NCBI GenBank assembly: GCA_026645815.1
Contig: JAPKMR010000008.1
Span: forward strand, 1 to 64,000
DNA from: Anaerolineae bacterium
Lineage (GTDB): Bacteria > Chloroflexota > Anaerolineae > B4-G1 > SLSP01
Length of the DNA: 64,000 nucleotides
Direction of reading: 5' to 3'
Below, one piece after another: positions 24,750-37,236 of this stretch; the first letter of the stretch is position 1, and every line of letters begins with the position of its first letter. A program made the translations under genes and the position numbers. Under the pieces are notes generated by a model. The model searched no databases and was not told where the DNA came from. It worked only from the letters and a program-made list of their open reading frames with translations.

Positions 24750-27700
24750 ATGCAGTGTTCAGTATGCGGCAATCTTAACCCAGGCACAGCCCGTTTTTGT
24801 ATGTATTGTGGGGCAGCCTTTGTCAGGGGCAAGGTCTGTGTGCGTTGCTTCACCCTATTGCTCGCAGAAGCGCGTTATTGTTTTCATTGCGGGGCCTTTC
24901 AGGGTGAATTAGAAGGTCTTACCGCGACACAGGTCACGCCAACTGCAAGCACAATGGCGAGAACTTCCCCCGTTGTCTCCATCACTCCTGAGCCTGCCAT
25001 GCCTGAGGCTGAACCGCCCGCCCTTTCGGGCGTTGCCTTGCCGCCCGAGCGCCCATTGGAGGCGTTGCGCAGCGACCTGCGGCGCTATTTGCCCGACTCG
25101 CTCTATGAGCCGTTGGAGCGCCGTCCCAAGGATCGGGATATCCTCGCGGTACGGGATCATCTCGGCGCTTTGTTGAGCACGGTGAAAACCTACCTTCCAG
25201 GTCCTGTGGTTTTAGCTCCGCAACCGGCGGGTGAGCCGGCAGGAGGTATGCTGCAGGGCGTGTTTCTCTTTGGCGATGTATCAGGCTTTACGCCGCTTTC
25301 TGAACGTTTGAAGCCTCTGGGACATGAGGGCGCCGAGCGGATCACCGGTATCATCAATGCCTTGTTCTCGCAGTTGGTGCAGGTGCTTTTTGCTCACGGT
25401 GGAACTTTGTTGAAGTTTGGTGGTGACGCGCTTTTGGGTTTGTTCCCTGCAAGCAACGAGGCAGAGCTTGCAGCGGGGGTGCTGCGCGCAGCGCAGGCAG
25501 CCTTGGAGATGCAGGCGGTTATGGAGCATGACGAATTTGCTGCCATTGATGCACTTGGCGAGACTCAAGCTCTGAAAATCAAGTGCGGCATCTCTGCTGG
25601 GCCTTATTTTGCTGCCCACATCGGTACCCCTCCGCAACCCGATTCAGGTGATTGGGGTTCGATGGCGTACGTGACCACAGGGCACACGGTGAATCTGGCT
25701 GAAGAGTGTGAGGGGCACGCCAATCCGGGTGAAGTGGTATTGCCGGCAGCAGTTTGTGCGCTGGTCGAAGGACAGTTGGAAACTGCAGTGGTGACCAAGT
25801 CTCCGGATCCGGCTTTTGTTCGGGTGTTGGATGTGTTGGTGGAACTCCCGGAGGTTCCGGAGCGCCTGTTTGCCAATGAGCCGCCAGAAGGGACTTATTT
25901 GGCGCAAATCACTTATCTCACCGATCGCTTGAACCGGTTGACCCCTTATCTATCCGTCGAGCTCCTCAGTCGTATTGCCCTTAACCCGCGCGATGCGCGC
26001 ATTGCACCCGATCACCGTCCAGTTACCGTGATGTTTGTGAACTACGTGGGCATCAGCGACCTGATTGAAGACCTGGGTGAAAGCCATCCTGAGATTATTG
26101 TACAACAGCTCAATGCCTACTTCGTGTGGATGGCGCAGGTTGTGGAGAAATATGAGGGGTCACTGGCGCGTATGGATCAATACGCCGTGGGTGACCGGTT
26201 GGTGATTTTCTTTGGCGCGCCGCGAGCGCACGAGGATGACCCTGTGCGCGCGGTCTATACGGCGCTGGAGATGCAAGCCCTTACCCGGGAGCGCTTTTCG
26301 GCTCTCCAAACCCCCTTCGGTATCTATCGCTTCCGCCAACGCATTGGTATCAATACTGGCACGCTCTTCGCGGGAAACGTGGGCGCGTCTGACCTGCGGC
26401 AGGAATATACGCTCATGGGCGATGATATCAATATGGCGGCGCGGCTGATGTCGTATGCGGAGTGGGGCAAAATCTATATCAGCAACAAAACTGAAGAACG
26501 TGTGCGTCCTTTCTTTGAGTTGAGCGACCGTTTTGATTTGAAGGTGAAGGGTAAGGCGATTCTTATCCCGACCTATAAAGTGCTGGGGCCACGCGACGAG
26601 ATTGGACCTACACGGGGCCTGGAAAGTGGCGAATCCCCACTTACCGGACGTCAGGAGGCATTAGCGCAATTGGAGCAGGTCGGGCAACGTTTTCTCAGCG
26701 GTCGCGGGCAGATCGTGGCATTGTTGGGCAACAGCGGCTTGGGCAAATCCCGGTTGTTGCGCGAATTGCAGCGGTGGTATGCCGGTCAGCCTGAGGCGAC
26801 GGAGTTGCGCTGGATCGAAGCGCGTCCTTTCTCCTTTAGCGAGCACATCAACTATTGGCTGGCGCGCGAAATGCTTCGTACCATGTTGGGATTGGCTCCC
26901 GATGTGGATGAGAACGAAATACTTTTCCAACTCTGGGAGCAGGCCGAAAGCCTGCTCGGCAAAGAAAAGGCCCGCGAAATTGCGCCTTTTTTGGCTTATC
27001 TGATGAATCTGCCGTTGGAGGGTGTGTGGGCAAAGGAGGTCAAAGACCTTAGCCCGCAGGTGCGCCAGAAGGAGATTCTTTGGGCGGCGCGGGAATTTTT
27101 GGGCGCCGCCGCCCGGCGCTGCCCGTTGTTGATTGCTTTGGATGACCTGCATTGGGCGGATGAAGCATCGTTGGCATTGGTGGAAACTCTGCTGGCGGTG
27201 ACCGATCAGGCGCCCCTGCTATTTTGCCTGGCTTCCCGCCCTGCACGTGATAAGCGCAGCTGGCAATTGCGCAATGCCGCCGCTGGCAATTTCCCTCATC
27301 GTTATACTGAGGTGCAACTCCAACCCTTGGTCCGCGAGCAGAGTCAGAGCTTGCTGCAGGCGTTGTTGCCTGGCGCTGAATTTTCTGAGGCGACGCTGGC
27401 AGAGATCTTCGACAAATCCGCAGGAAACCCATTCTATCTGGAAGAAGTGGTACGCTCCCTTATTGAAAGCGGCGCTGTGGTGCCTGAGGAGGTGCAGCTG
27501 CCCGGCGTGGAGGGGGCTGAGAGCAAGGCGCAGAGCTCAAGGCGATGGCGCGTGACTTCCCGTATCGAGCAGATTACGGTTCCCAATAGCCTCCAGGCTG
27601 CGATTGTCTCACGCATTGACCGGTTGACGGAAGATGCCCGACAGGGGTTGCAGATGGCGGCAGTCCTCGGGCGGCAGTTCCGCGTTGACTTATTGCGTGG

Positions 27701-29012
27701 TATTGCACAGGCCAATGAGGAGGTGGATTTGTGGCTGGCGCAGTTGGAACGCGGGGGATTGTTGCGTTCAACTGAGATAGGGGACTTGTCCACCTACGCT
27801 TTCCCAGATGCTCTGGTACAGGAGGTGGCCTATGACAGTATTCTGGTGCAGAATCGCAGCCAATGGCATCGCCGAGTCGGTGAGGCGCTGGAGGCGTTGA
27901 CCGAGGATGGTTCGGTGCAGCTGCAGCAGCTGTTAGCATATCATTTTAGCCGCAGTGATGATAGCGCAAAAGCAATCAAGTATTTACAACTGGCAGCAAA
28001 ACAGGCCCGCGAAGATTACGCTAATGAAACAGCAATCGCCTATTATCAGCAGCTTCTGGAATGGCAGCAAAAAGACCACGATTTAGCGGGGCAGGCACAG
28101 GCGCGCTACGCGATGGGGGTTATGGCTTATGAAATCGGCGACTATGACAGAGCCACCCCATGGCTGGAGGAGGCGACCGTGCTCTACCAGCAACTGGGAG
28201 ATGAGGCCAATGAGGCATGGAGCGCCATGTACCAGGGAATGGTGGCTCTGAAGCGGGGTTTCTACGCGGAAGCGACGGCATATCACCAGCGTGCGCTGGA
28301 ATTAGCTCGAAAGCGTGCTGACGGATTCCAGGAAGGCATTCACCTGACCAATCTGGCGCGGGTGACGTTGCGCTTGGGCGATTATCCGCAAGCTTTGGAA
28401 CAGTTCCATGCCTCTCTCGCTTTGAAGCAGCAGAACGCCGATGTGACAGGGCAGGCTTTTGCCTGGTTCTATTTGGGATTGACGCATCTCTTCTGTGGTC
28501 AGTATGAAGCTGCGGGTGATGCTTTTGAGGCCTCGTTGGCATTATGGCAGCAGGTGGCTAAGAATGAGCGTGGCGTATCCTATTGTCATTATGGGTTGGG
28601 GCTGTTGGCGTTGCATCAAGAGCATTATACTGAGGCGGTTGGTTATTTCCAGCGTGCGCATGCTACCAGTGTCAAGTTGGTGTTGAAGGCAGAGATTATC
28701 GAGAACCTCTCCTTTTTGGGGCGCGCAGAATTGGGGTTGGAGCAATGTGAGGCAGCTCTGGCAGCCTCACAAGAGGCGCTGAATCTGTTGCGTACCCAGC
28801 GTGACGTCGAGGCTGTTCAGAATATTTACCTAAACCATTTCTACATCTTGAGCGCCTGCGGTGCGCCCGATGCCGCAACGGCATTGACGAAGGCCTACGA
28901 GATTGTGATGGAGCAGGCGCAACATCTCGAGAATGAATCCGCGCGACTGCGATTCCTGGAGCGCGTCCCCGTCAATCAAGAAATCCTGTTGGCAATGCAA
29001 CGCCCAAAATAA
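24750..29012 (+). CDS. Zinc-ribbon / tandem cyclase / NTPase / TPR protein, soluble adenylyl cyclase-like (2)
   Basis: A 1420-residue relative of the protein at 20032, with added N-terminal double zinc ribbon (CSVCG, CMYCG, CVRC, CFHCG in the first 50 residues). Cyclase domain 1 (about 165-345) keeps both metal Asp (LFGDVSGF, FGGDALLGLF), while the Arg of the transition-state pair is Glu (GHTVNLAEE). Cyclase domain 2 (about 420-610) has Asn for the first metal Asp (MFVNYVG) and keeps MGDDINMAARL. Then an NTPase (GNSGLGKS near 660; LLIALDDLHWADE near 795) and TPR repeats from about 1030 to the end, with typical pairs such as YAMGVMAYEIGDYDRA. GGGGAGG precedes the ATG. It ends the operon. Confidence 0.85.
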   Translation: MQCSVCGNLNPGTARFCMYCGAAFVRGKVCVRCFTLLLAEARYCFHCGAFQGELEGLTATQVTPTASTMARTSPVVSITPEPAMPEAEPPALSGVALPPERPLEALRSDLRRYLPDSLYEPLERRPKDRDILAVRDHLGALLSTVKTYLPGPVVLAPQPAGEPAGGMLQGVFLFGDVSGFTPLSERLKPLGHEGAERITGIINALFSQLVQVLFAHGGTLLKFGGDALLGLFPASNEAELAAGVLRAAQAALEMQAVMEHDEFAAIDALGETQALKIKCGISAGPYFAAHIGTPPQPDSGDWGSMAYVTTGHTVNLAEECEGHANPGEVVLPAAVCALVEGQLETAVVTKSPDPAFVRVLDVLVELPEVPERLFANEPPEGTYLAQITYLTDRLNRLTPYLSVELLSRIALNPRDARIAPDHRPVTVMFVNYVGISDLIEDLGESHPEIIVQQLNAYFVWMAQVVEKYEGSLARMDQYAVGDRLVIFFGAPRAHEDDPVRAVYTALEMQALTRERFSALQTPFGIYRFRQRIGINTGTLFAGNVGASDLRQEYTLMGDDINMAARLMSYAEWGKIYISNKTEERVRPFFELSDRFDLKVKGKAILIPTYKVLGPRDEIGPTRGLESGESPLTGRQEALAQLEQVGQRFLSGRGQIVALLGNSGLGKSRLLRELQRWYAGQPEATELRWIEARPFSFSEHINYWLAREMLRTMLGLAPDVDENEILFQLWEQAESLLGKEKAREIAPFLAYLMNLPLEGVWAKEVKDLSPQVRQKEILWAAREFLGAAARRCPLLIALDDLHWADEASLALVETLLAVTDQAPLLFCLASRPARDKRSWQLRNAAAGNFPHRYTEVQLQPLVREQSQSLLQALLPGAEFSEATLAEIFDKSAGNPFYLEEVVRSLIESGAVVPEEVQLPGVEGAESKAQSSRRWRVTSRIEQITVPNSLQAAIVSRIDRLTEDARQGLQMAAVLGRQFRVDLLRGIAQANEEVDLWLAQLERGGLLRSTEIGDLSTYAFPDALVQEVAYDSILVQNRSQWHRRVGEALEALTEDGSVQLQQLLAYHFSRSDDSAKAIKYLQLAAKQAREDYANETAIAYYQQLLEWQQKDHDLAGQAQARYAMGVMAYEIGDYDRATPWLEEATVLYQQLGDEANEAWSAMYQGMVALKRGFYAEATAYHQRALELARKRADGFQEGIHLTNLARVTLRLGDYPQALEQFHASLALKQQNADVTGQAFAWFYLGLTHLFCGQYEAAGDAFEASLALWQQVAKNERGVSYCHYGLGLLALHQEHYTEAVGYFQRAHATSVKLVLKAEIIENLSFLGRAELGLEQCEAALAASQEALNLLRTQRDVEAVQNIYLNHFYILSACGAPDAATALTKAYEIVMEQAQHLENESARLRFLERVPVNQEILLAMQRPK

Positions 29013-29068
29013 ACCTCGGTTTCCTGTTCGCCATAGTGAGACGGCTGAAGCCGCAGTTTTAGAGAGTG

Positions 29069-29101
29069 TTTTCGCTGTAGTGCGCACCGCTACAGCGAAA
29101 A
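29069..29101. terminator. Hairpin after the signalling operon
   Basis: TTTTCGCTGTAG (29069-29080) is perfectly complementary to CTACAGCGAAAA (29090-29101), with a nine-base loop. It stands between the end of the cyclase gene and the rpoC promoter and so probably ends the long upstream transcript, although the T-run is inside the stem rather than after it. The 29013-29349 gap also holds the promoter and the rpoC leader described separately; I see no gene in it. Confidence 0.5.
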
Positions 29102-29178
29102 ACACAGCTTTTGGCGGGTTTCAGTCCCAAATTGACGCGTTATGCTGGAAATCTGAACAGTTACTGTTTTTTTAGTGG

Positions 29179-29206
29179 TTGACTTTTGAGTGGATGCGGT
29201 TATAAT
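29179..29206 (+). promoter_or_regulatory. rpoC promoter
   Basis: TTGACT (29179-29184) and TATAAT (29201-29206) are 16 bases apart, an almost perfect housekeeping promoter. Transcription should begin near 29213, leaving about 137 bases of leader. This shows that rpoC has its own promoter instead of being read through from rpoB. Confidence 0.8.
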
Positions 29207-29245
29207 ATTCATTCGCCTATGATAACGGAAAGACACGTGGATGCG

Positions 29246-29334
29246 GAAGCGCTGAGAAGCCTGGAAAGGCTCTCGGACGCTTCTTTTGTGCTGTATGGCT
29301 CGTGAGCCATATTCTTTGAGGGTCGTTTGAGACC
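29246..29334 (+). promoter_or_regulatory. Structured rpoC leader (three hairpins)
   Basis: Hairpin 1: GAAGCG (29246-29251) pairs with CGCTTC (29278-29283), with inner pairs GAG/CTC and AGCCT/AGGCT capped by the GNRA-type loop GGAA; TTTT follows at once, giving it the look of an attenuator. Hairpin 2: TATGGCTC (29294-29301) with GAGCCATA (29304-29311). Hairpin 3: GGTC (29321-29324) with GACC (29331-29334), right before the ribosome binding site GGGGGA. I do not recognise a known RNA family. Confidence 0.55.
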
Positions 29335-29349
29335 ATTGTGGGGGAAACG

Positions 29350-33642
<4,293 letters not shown>

Positions 33643-33693
33643 GTGGTATCTGTCTGGGGTAAGCGTGTTGCGTTGCCCCAATTACGGTCCTTT

Positions 33694-33723
33694 AAGGGGC
33701 GACGTTATCCGTCGCCCCTTTTT
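33694..33723 (+). terminator. Intrinsic terminator of rpoC
   Basis: AAGGGGCGAC (33694-33703) and GTCGCCCCTT (33711-33720) form a perfect 10-bp stem with a seven-base loop, and the 3' arm runs on into TTT (five T in a row). This is a textbook rho-independent terminator about 50 bases after the rpoC stop. Confidence 0.88.
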
Positions 33724-33748
33724 GCAACCTTGGCACAAACTGTGCGTA
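33723..33748 (+). promoter_or_regulatory. Candidate ECF-sigma promoter in front of the sigma-factor gene
   Basis: TGCAAC (33723-33728), 16 bases, CGTA (33745-33748). This matches the pattern TGAAAC-N16-CGTA known for ECF factors of the SigW type with one change. It lies 22 bases before the GTG start of an ECF sigma gene, so self-activation is likely. A weak sigma-70 reading (TTGCAA, 18 bases, GTATTA) is also possible. Confidence 0.45.
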
Positions 33749-33770
33749 TTAGAAGACGAGGGATGAGGCT

Positions 33771-34382
33771 GTGACCGAACAAGAATGGATCATGGCGGCT
33801 ATGCACGGAGAGGAATCTGCGATCAGCTGGTTGGTGGAAGCCTACCAGCCGATGGTGTATGGGCTGTGTTATCGTATGTTGGGCAGCCCCACTGACGCTG
33901 AGGATGCCGCGCAGGATGCCTTGGTGAAGGCAGTGATGAGCCTGCAATCCTTCGATTTGGAGCGCCCCTTCAAACCCTGGGTGTTGCGAATCGCCTCAAA
34001 CCTTTGTACCGATCGTTTGCGCCGGCGGCGCCCGGAAGTGTCTCTGGATGGTATGGGAGATGATGGCGCCTGGGAGTGGCAGGCTGGCTCTGATCCCAGC
34101 CCGGAGCAACAGCTGGAAGCGCGCGAGCGGCAAAAGGCGATACAGGCTCTCTTGGAGACGCTATCGCCTGTGGACCGTCTGGTGGTGACCTTGTACTACT
34201 GGCAGGATCTTTCCTATGAAGAGATTGCCGAAGCGACGCATTTGAGTGTTTCAGCGGTAAAGTCGCGGTTGTTCCGCGCGCGGCGTGGCATGGCGGAATG
34301 TTGGGCACAGAACCAGAATGAGGGGGCTAGTCAGTGTAATACTGGAATGCGGGAGGCGCATTATGTGGGACATGCACAGTGA
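33771..34382 (+). CDS. ECF-type RNA polymerase sigma factor
   Basis: A 203-residue RpoE/SigW-like sigma factor. Region 2 is residues ~20-85 (LVEAYQPMVYGLCYRMLGS, then DAEDAAQDALVKA and KPWVLRIASNLCTDRLRRRR), region 4 about 125-180 (LSPVDRLVVTLYYWQDLSY, EEIAEATHLSVSAVKSRLF). It starts at GTG with GATGAGG upstream. The gene overlaps the following anti-sigma gene by 20 bases, the usual coupling that keeps the two in balance. An ECF-like promoter sits directly upstream, and a PrsW protease at 18861 might belong to the same type of control. Confidence 0.92.
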   Translation: MTEQEWIMAAMHGEESAISWLVEAYQPMVYGLCYRMLGSPTDAEDAAQDALVKAVMSLQSFDLERPFKPWVLRIASNLCTDRLRRRRPEVSLDGMGDDGAWEWQAGSDPSPEQQLEARERQKAIQALLETLSPVDRLVVTLYYWQDLSYEEIAEATHLSVSAVKSRLFRARRGMAECWAQNQNEGASQCNTGMREAHYVGHAQ

Positions 34383-34896
34383 AGCATGGTGGATCAAAGT
34401 GTTGGATGGGGACCTGACCCCACCTGAGAAGGCACTCTGGGAGCAGCATCTCAGTGAGTGTTCAGCCTGCCAGGTAGAATGGGCAGCGCTGGCGCAGCTG
34501 GAAATGGTCTTGCGCGTGGCGCCTGTACCTGCGCCGCCAGCAGACCTGGCTGCGAAGACGACCGTGCGCGCGGTGCTGATGCGCCGGCAGCGACGGTTGT
34601 GGATGCTGTTGGGCATATCGTTCTTGACGGTGCTGCTCGGCGCGGGTGTGGTGGTGGCGCTCGGTACGGTCTACTGGGATTTTAACCGTTTGCTTGCAGC
34701 GATGGTTTTCTCAAAGGATATGCTGTTGCAGGTGTTGATGCGGACATTAGTGGGCTTGATGGTGGCAGGACGCTCATTCTCGCCCTTACTGCTGGCTTTG
34801 GCGGCGGGCCTATTGTTCTTGTTCATGCCGCATGGTGTTCTGGCGACCGTTGCGGTCGTGATGGTGCGCCGGCAGCGGGTTGTGGCTGAGGCATGA
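34363..34896 (+). CDS. Zinc-binding anti-sigma factor (membrane-bound)
   Basis: A 177-residue protein whose ATG at 34363 follows GGGAGG. The N-terminal ~45 residues are a ZAS/zf-HC2 domain: the zinc ligands are in HLSECSACQVEW (His-x3-Cys-x2-Cys). Two hydrophobic stretches follow (about 85-105 and 130-165), so it probably sits in the inner membrane and holds the sigma factor encoded just before. Release would need proteolysis or redox change at the zinc site. Confidence 0.85.
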   Translation: MWDMHSEAWWIKVLDGDLTPPEKALWEQHLSECSACQVEWAALAQLEMVLRVAPVPAPPADLAAKTTVRAVLMRRQRRLWMLLGISFLTVLLGAGVVVALGTVYWDFNRLLAAMVFSKDMLLQVLMRTLVGLMVAGRSFSPLLLALAAGLLFLFMPHGVLATVAVVMVRRQRVVAEA

Positions 34897-34947
34897 GCCT
34901 GATTTGTCCGGTTCACACTGCGGAATCTTCTTCTCGAAGGAGGAGTG

Positions 34948-35916
34948 ATGGGAGGCATTGACCTGCAAACGCGTTCCCGAGTGGTGATTATTACCGGCGC
35001 CAGCACTGGCATTGGTGAGGCAGTTGCGTGGCGCTTTGCGCGTGAGGGTTGGTGCGTGGTGCTCGCCGCGCGGTCTGAGGAGAAGCTGAGGTGGTTGCAA
35101 GCAGCTATTGAGGCTGAGGGTGGGCGGGCTTTGGCAGTGCGGGCAGATGTCACACAGCGAGAGGATGTGACCCGGATTGTTGAGCAGGCACTGACCGCCT
35201 TCGGACACATTGATGTGCTGGTCAACAATGCCGGCGTGGGCATTTCTGGCACACTTGATTCATTGGATCTGGATGTGTTTGAGTATGCGCTTAAGTTGAA
35301 CGTGCTGGCGCCTGTGGCGATGTTGCAGGCGGTGATTCCGGCGATGAAACGCCAGGGCGCCGGGGTTATCGTCAATGTATCCTCGATGGTTGAAACCTTT
35401 GCGGTGCCTTATATGGCAGGTTATGGTGTGAGTAAGGCTGCGCTCGGTTATCTTTCGGATGCAGCAGCCATTGAGCTGGATGAATACAACATCGCCGTGA
35501 TTCGGGTGCTGCCGGGTATCACCGAAACGAACTTTAACGCCAACTTGCTCAAGACAGGCGAGGCGACCTCGCTAGAAACGCTCTTTGAGCGCGCGGGCTT
35601 GCTCAAGTCGGTAACACCAGAGCGGGTCGCCGATGCTATATGGGAAGCGGTGCTCTCACGCCGCCGCATCACCTACGTGACGGTGGAGGATAGTCTGTTG
35701 GCGCAAACTGCCAGTGTCAGTCCAGGCGTCACGAACCGTTTTTTGCGTTTTGCTGTCCGGCGCTATGCGCCGCGTAAGGGAACGGCGAGTGGTGTGTCGG
35801 TTAAGGAGGATATCGTTCGCCTTGGGTGGGCGGCTGGATTGCTGCTCGCTGGCGCGACGATTGGGACTGGTGCGTGGTTAGCAAGAAGAAGCCGAAGGGC
35901 AAGTGCTTCTGCTTAG
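34948..35916 (+). CDS. Short-chain dehydrogenase/reductase with C-terminal membrane anchor
   Basis: A 322-residue classical SDR. The nucleotide-binding motif is TGASTGIG, NNAGVG follows in the middle and the catalytic Tyr/Lys pair is YGVSKAA, with VNVSSM supplying the Ser. ADVTQ suggests which cofactor contacts are used, but NAD or NADP cannot be decided. A hydrophobic helix near the end (GWAAGLLLAGATIGTGAWLA) followed by RRSRR would anchor it in the membrane with the basic tail inside. GAAGGAGG precedes the ATG. It follows the anti-sigma gene after 50 bases and may be part of the sigma factor's regulon. Confidence 0.88.
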   Translation: MGGIDLQTRSRVVIITGASTGIGEAVAWRFAREGWCVVLAARSEEKLRWLQAAIEAEGGRALAVRADVTQREDVTRIVEQALTAFGHIDVLVNNAGVGISGTLDSLDLDVFEYALKLNVLAPVAMLQAVIPAMKRQGAGVIVNVSSMVETFAVPYMAGYGVSKAALGYLSDAAAIELDEYNIAVIRVLPGITETNFNANLLKTGEATSLETLFERAGLLKSVTPERVADAIWEAVLSRRRITYVTVEDSLLAQTASVSPGVTNRFLRFAVRRYAPRKGTASGVSVKEDIVRLGWAAGLLLAGATIGTGAWLARRSRRASASA

Positions 35917-35953
35917 ATTTGTGTCTCAAAGGGCATTCGAAAAGGAGGCGATC

Positions 35954-37147
35954 ATGTTGAAGCGATGGGTTCATGCAAGTCTGTTGGCTGTGTTGTTGCT
36001 GCTGATGGCTCTGCCCGTTGGGGCGGTGCAGGGAGGGATTGGGGGTGTTCACTTTGGGCCGTACAATTTGGCGGCAGGGGATAGTGTCACCGGCGATCTG
36101 GTCGTTTTCGGCCCGGTGACGTTGGGGCGCGATTCAAGCCTCACCGGCGATTTGGCGACCTTTGGTGCATTGGAAATGCGGGAAGGGGCGATCGTGCGCG
36201 GTGATGTGGCGATCTTTGGCGCCGCTACAATCGCCGGTACAGTTGAGGGCCAGGTCTTCTCTGCCGGGGAATTGCAATTGCGTGATACTGCACGCGTGGA
36301 AGGCGATGTATCCTCTGCAGGTCAGATTACAAGGGATGAAGGCGCCATCATTGAAGGCGAAATTCAGAAAGTGGATGGCATCGGCGGATTCAACTGGAAT
36401 TTCCCCTTCGGTCCCAGCGAGTGGGGTGATAGGGATGAGCCTTTGCCCCCGATCGTTGAGGTGCACGCTTCACAACCTCTTTGGCTGCAGATACTCTGGA
36501 AGATGGTGCGTGGTGTGCTGACGATTCTTGCACTGGGGCTATTTGCACTCTTTTTTGCGAGCCTTTGGCCCCGGCATGTCGAACGCGTGGCGGAAACGAT
36601 TGTCAACGTGCCCCTGCCTTCATTGGGCGTGGGACTGTTGGTCTTCATCGGTGTCGGGTTGATCCTTGTGGTTCTGACAATCACAATCTGCCTCAGTCCG
36701 TTGGCACTGATTGGTGGGATCATTGTGGGACTGGGCGCGGTGCTGGGTTGGGTGGCGCTTGGCTCAGTGCTGGGTGATCAGGTGTTACGGGGATTGTTTA
36801 GGGCTGAGAAGGTCACACCTGTGGCTGCGGCAGTGCTGGGTACGGTTTTGCTGACGACGTTAGCCGTATTGGTACATGTGATCTCGGATTGCCTGTACGC
36901 GGTTCTCATCTGGCCCATGATCGCATTCGCGGCGGGTGCAGTGGCGCTCACGCGGTTCGGAACAATGCCGTATGCGACGACAGGGAATGTGCGCCCACCT
37001 GTTGCACCACCGGTAGTCCCATCACGCCGTCCGGTTGTGCCGGCTCCTTCGGCAGCGCCAGCAGCGCCTGCCCCGGTTGAACCGGCGGCGCCAGAGGAAC
37101 TTGATTTGGAGGACTTGCCTTCGCCTTTCGGCGAGGATGCAGTTTGA
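35954..37147 (+). CDS. Bactofilin/polymer-forming-domain membrane protein
   Basis: A 397-residue exported protein. It starts with a signal peptide (residues 1-25, ending VGAVQG), then ~110 residues of short beta repeats of the kind found in polymer-forming (DUF583/bactofilin) proteins: GDLVVFGPVTLG, GDLATFGALEM, GDVAIFGAATI, GQVFSAGELQL. Four or so membrane helices follow (about 185-345), and the C-terminal ~55 residues are rich in Pro, Ala and Val with an acidic end. AAAGGAGG precedes ATG at 35954. The reading suggests an envelope-stress structural protein controlled with the sigma factor upstream; that is inference. Confidence 0.7.
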   Translation: MLKRWVHASLLAVLLLLMALPVGAVQGGIGGVHFGPYNLAAGDSVTGDLVVFGPVTLGRDSSLTGDLATFGALEMREGAIVRGDVAIFGAATIAGTVEGQVFSAGELQLRDTARVEGDVSSAGQITRDEGAIIEGEIQKVDGIGGFNWNFPFGPSEWGDRDEPLPPIVEVHASQPLWLQILWKMVRGVLTILALGLFALFFASLWPRHVERVAETIVNVPLPSLGVGLLVFIGVGLILVVLTITICLSPLALIGGIIVGLGAVLGWVALGSVLGDQVLRGLFRAEKVTPVAAAVLGTVLLTTLAVLVHVISDCLYAVLIWPMIAFAAGAVALTRFGTMPYATTGNVRPPVAPPVVPSRRPVVPAPSAAPAAPAPVEPAAPEELDLEDLPSPFGEDAV

Positions 37148-37180
37148 AATAAGGCGCGATAGCGCGTGCGTAATGCATAA

Positions 37181-37218
37181 GAGACACCGCCGAAGGGTTT
37201 CCCCTTCGGCGGTGTCTC
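37181..37218. terminator. Convergent terminator between the bactofilin-like gene and pgm
   Basis: A perfect 17-bp stem (37181-37197 with 37202-37218) and a four-base loop. ATTTTG follows on the plus strand. It lies between two converging genes and probably serves both. Confidence 0.85.
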
Positions 37219-37236
37219 ATTTTGTGAGCGTGTATG

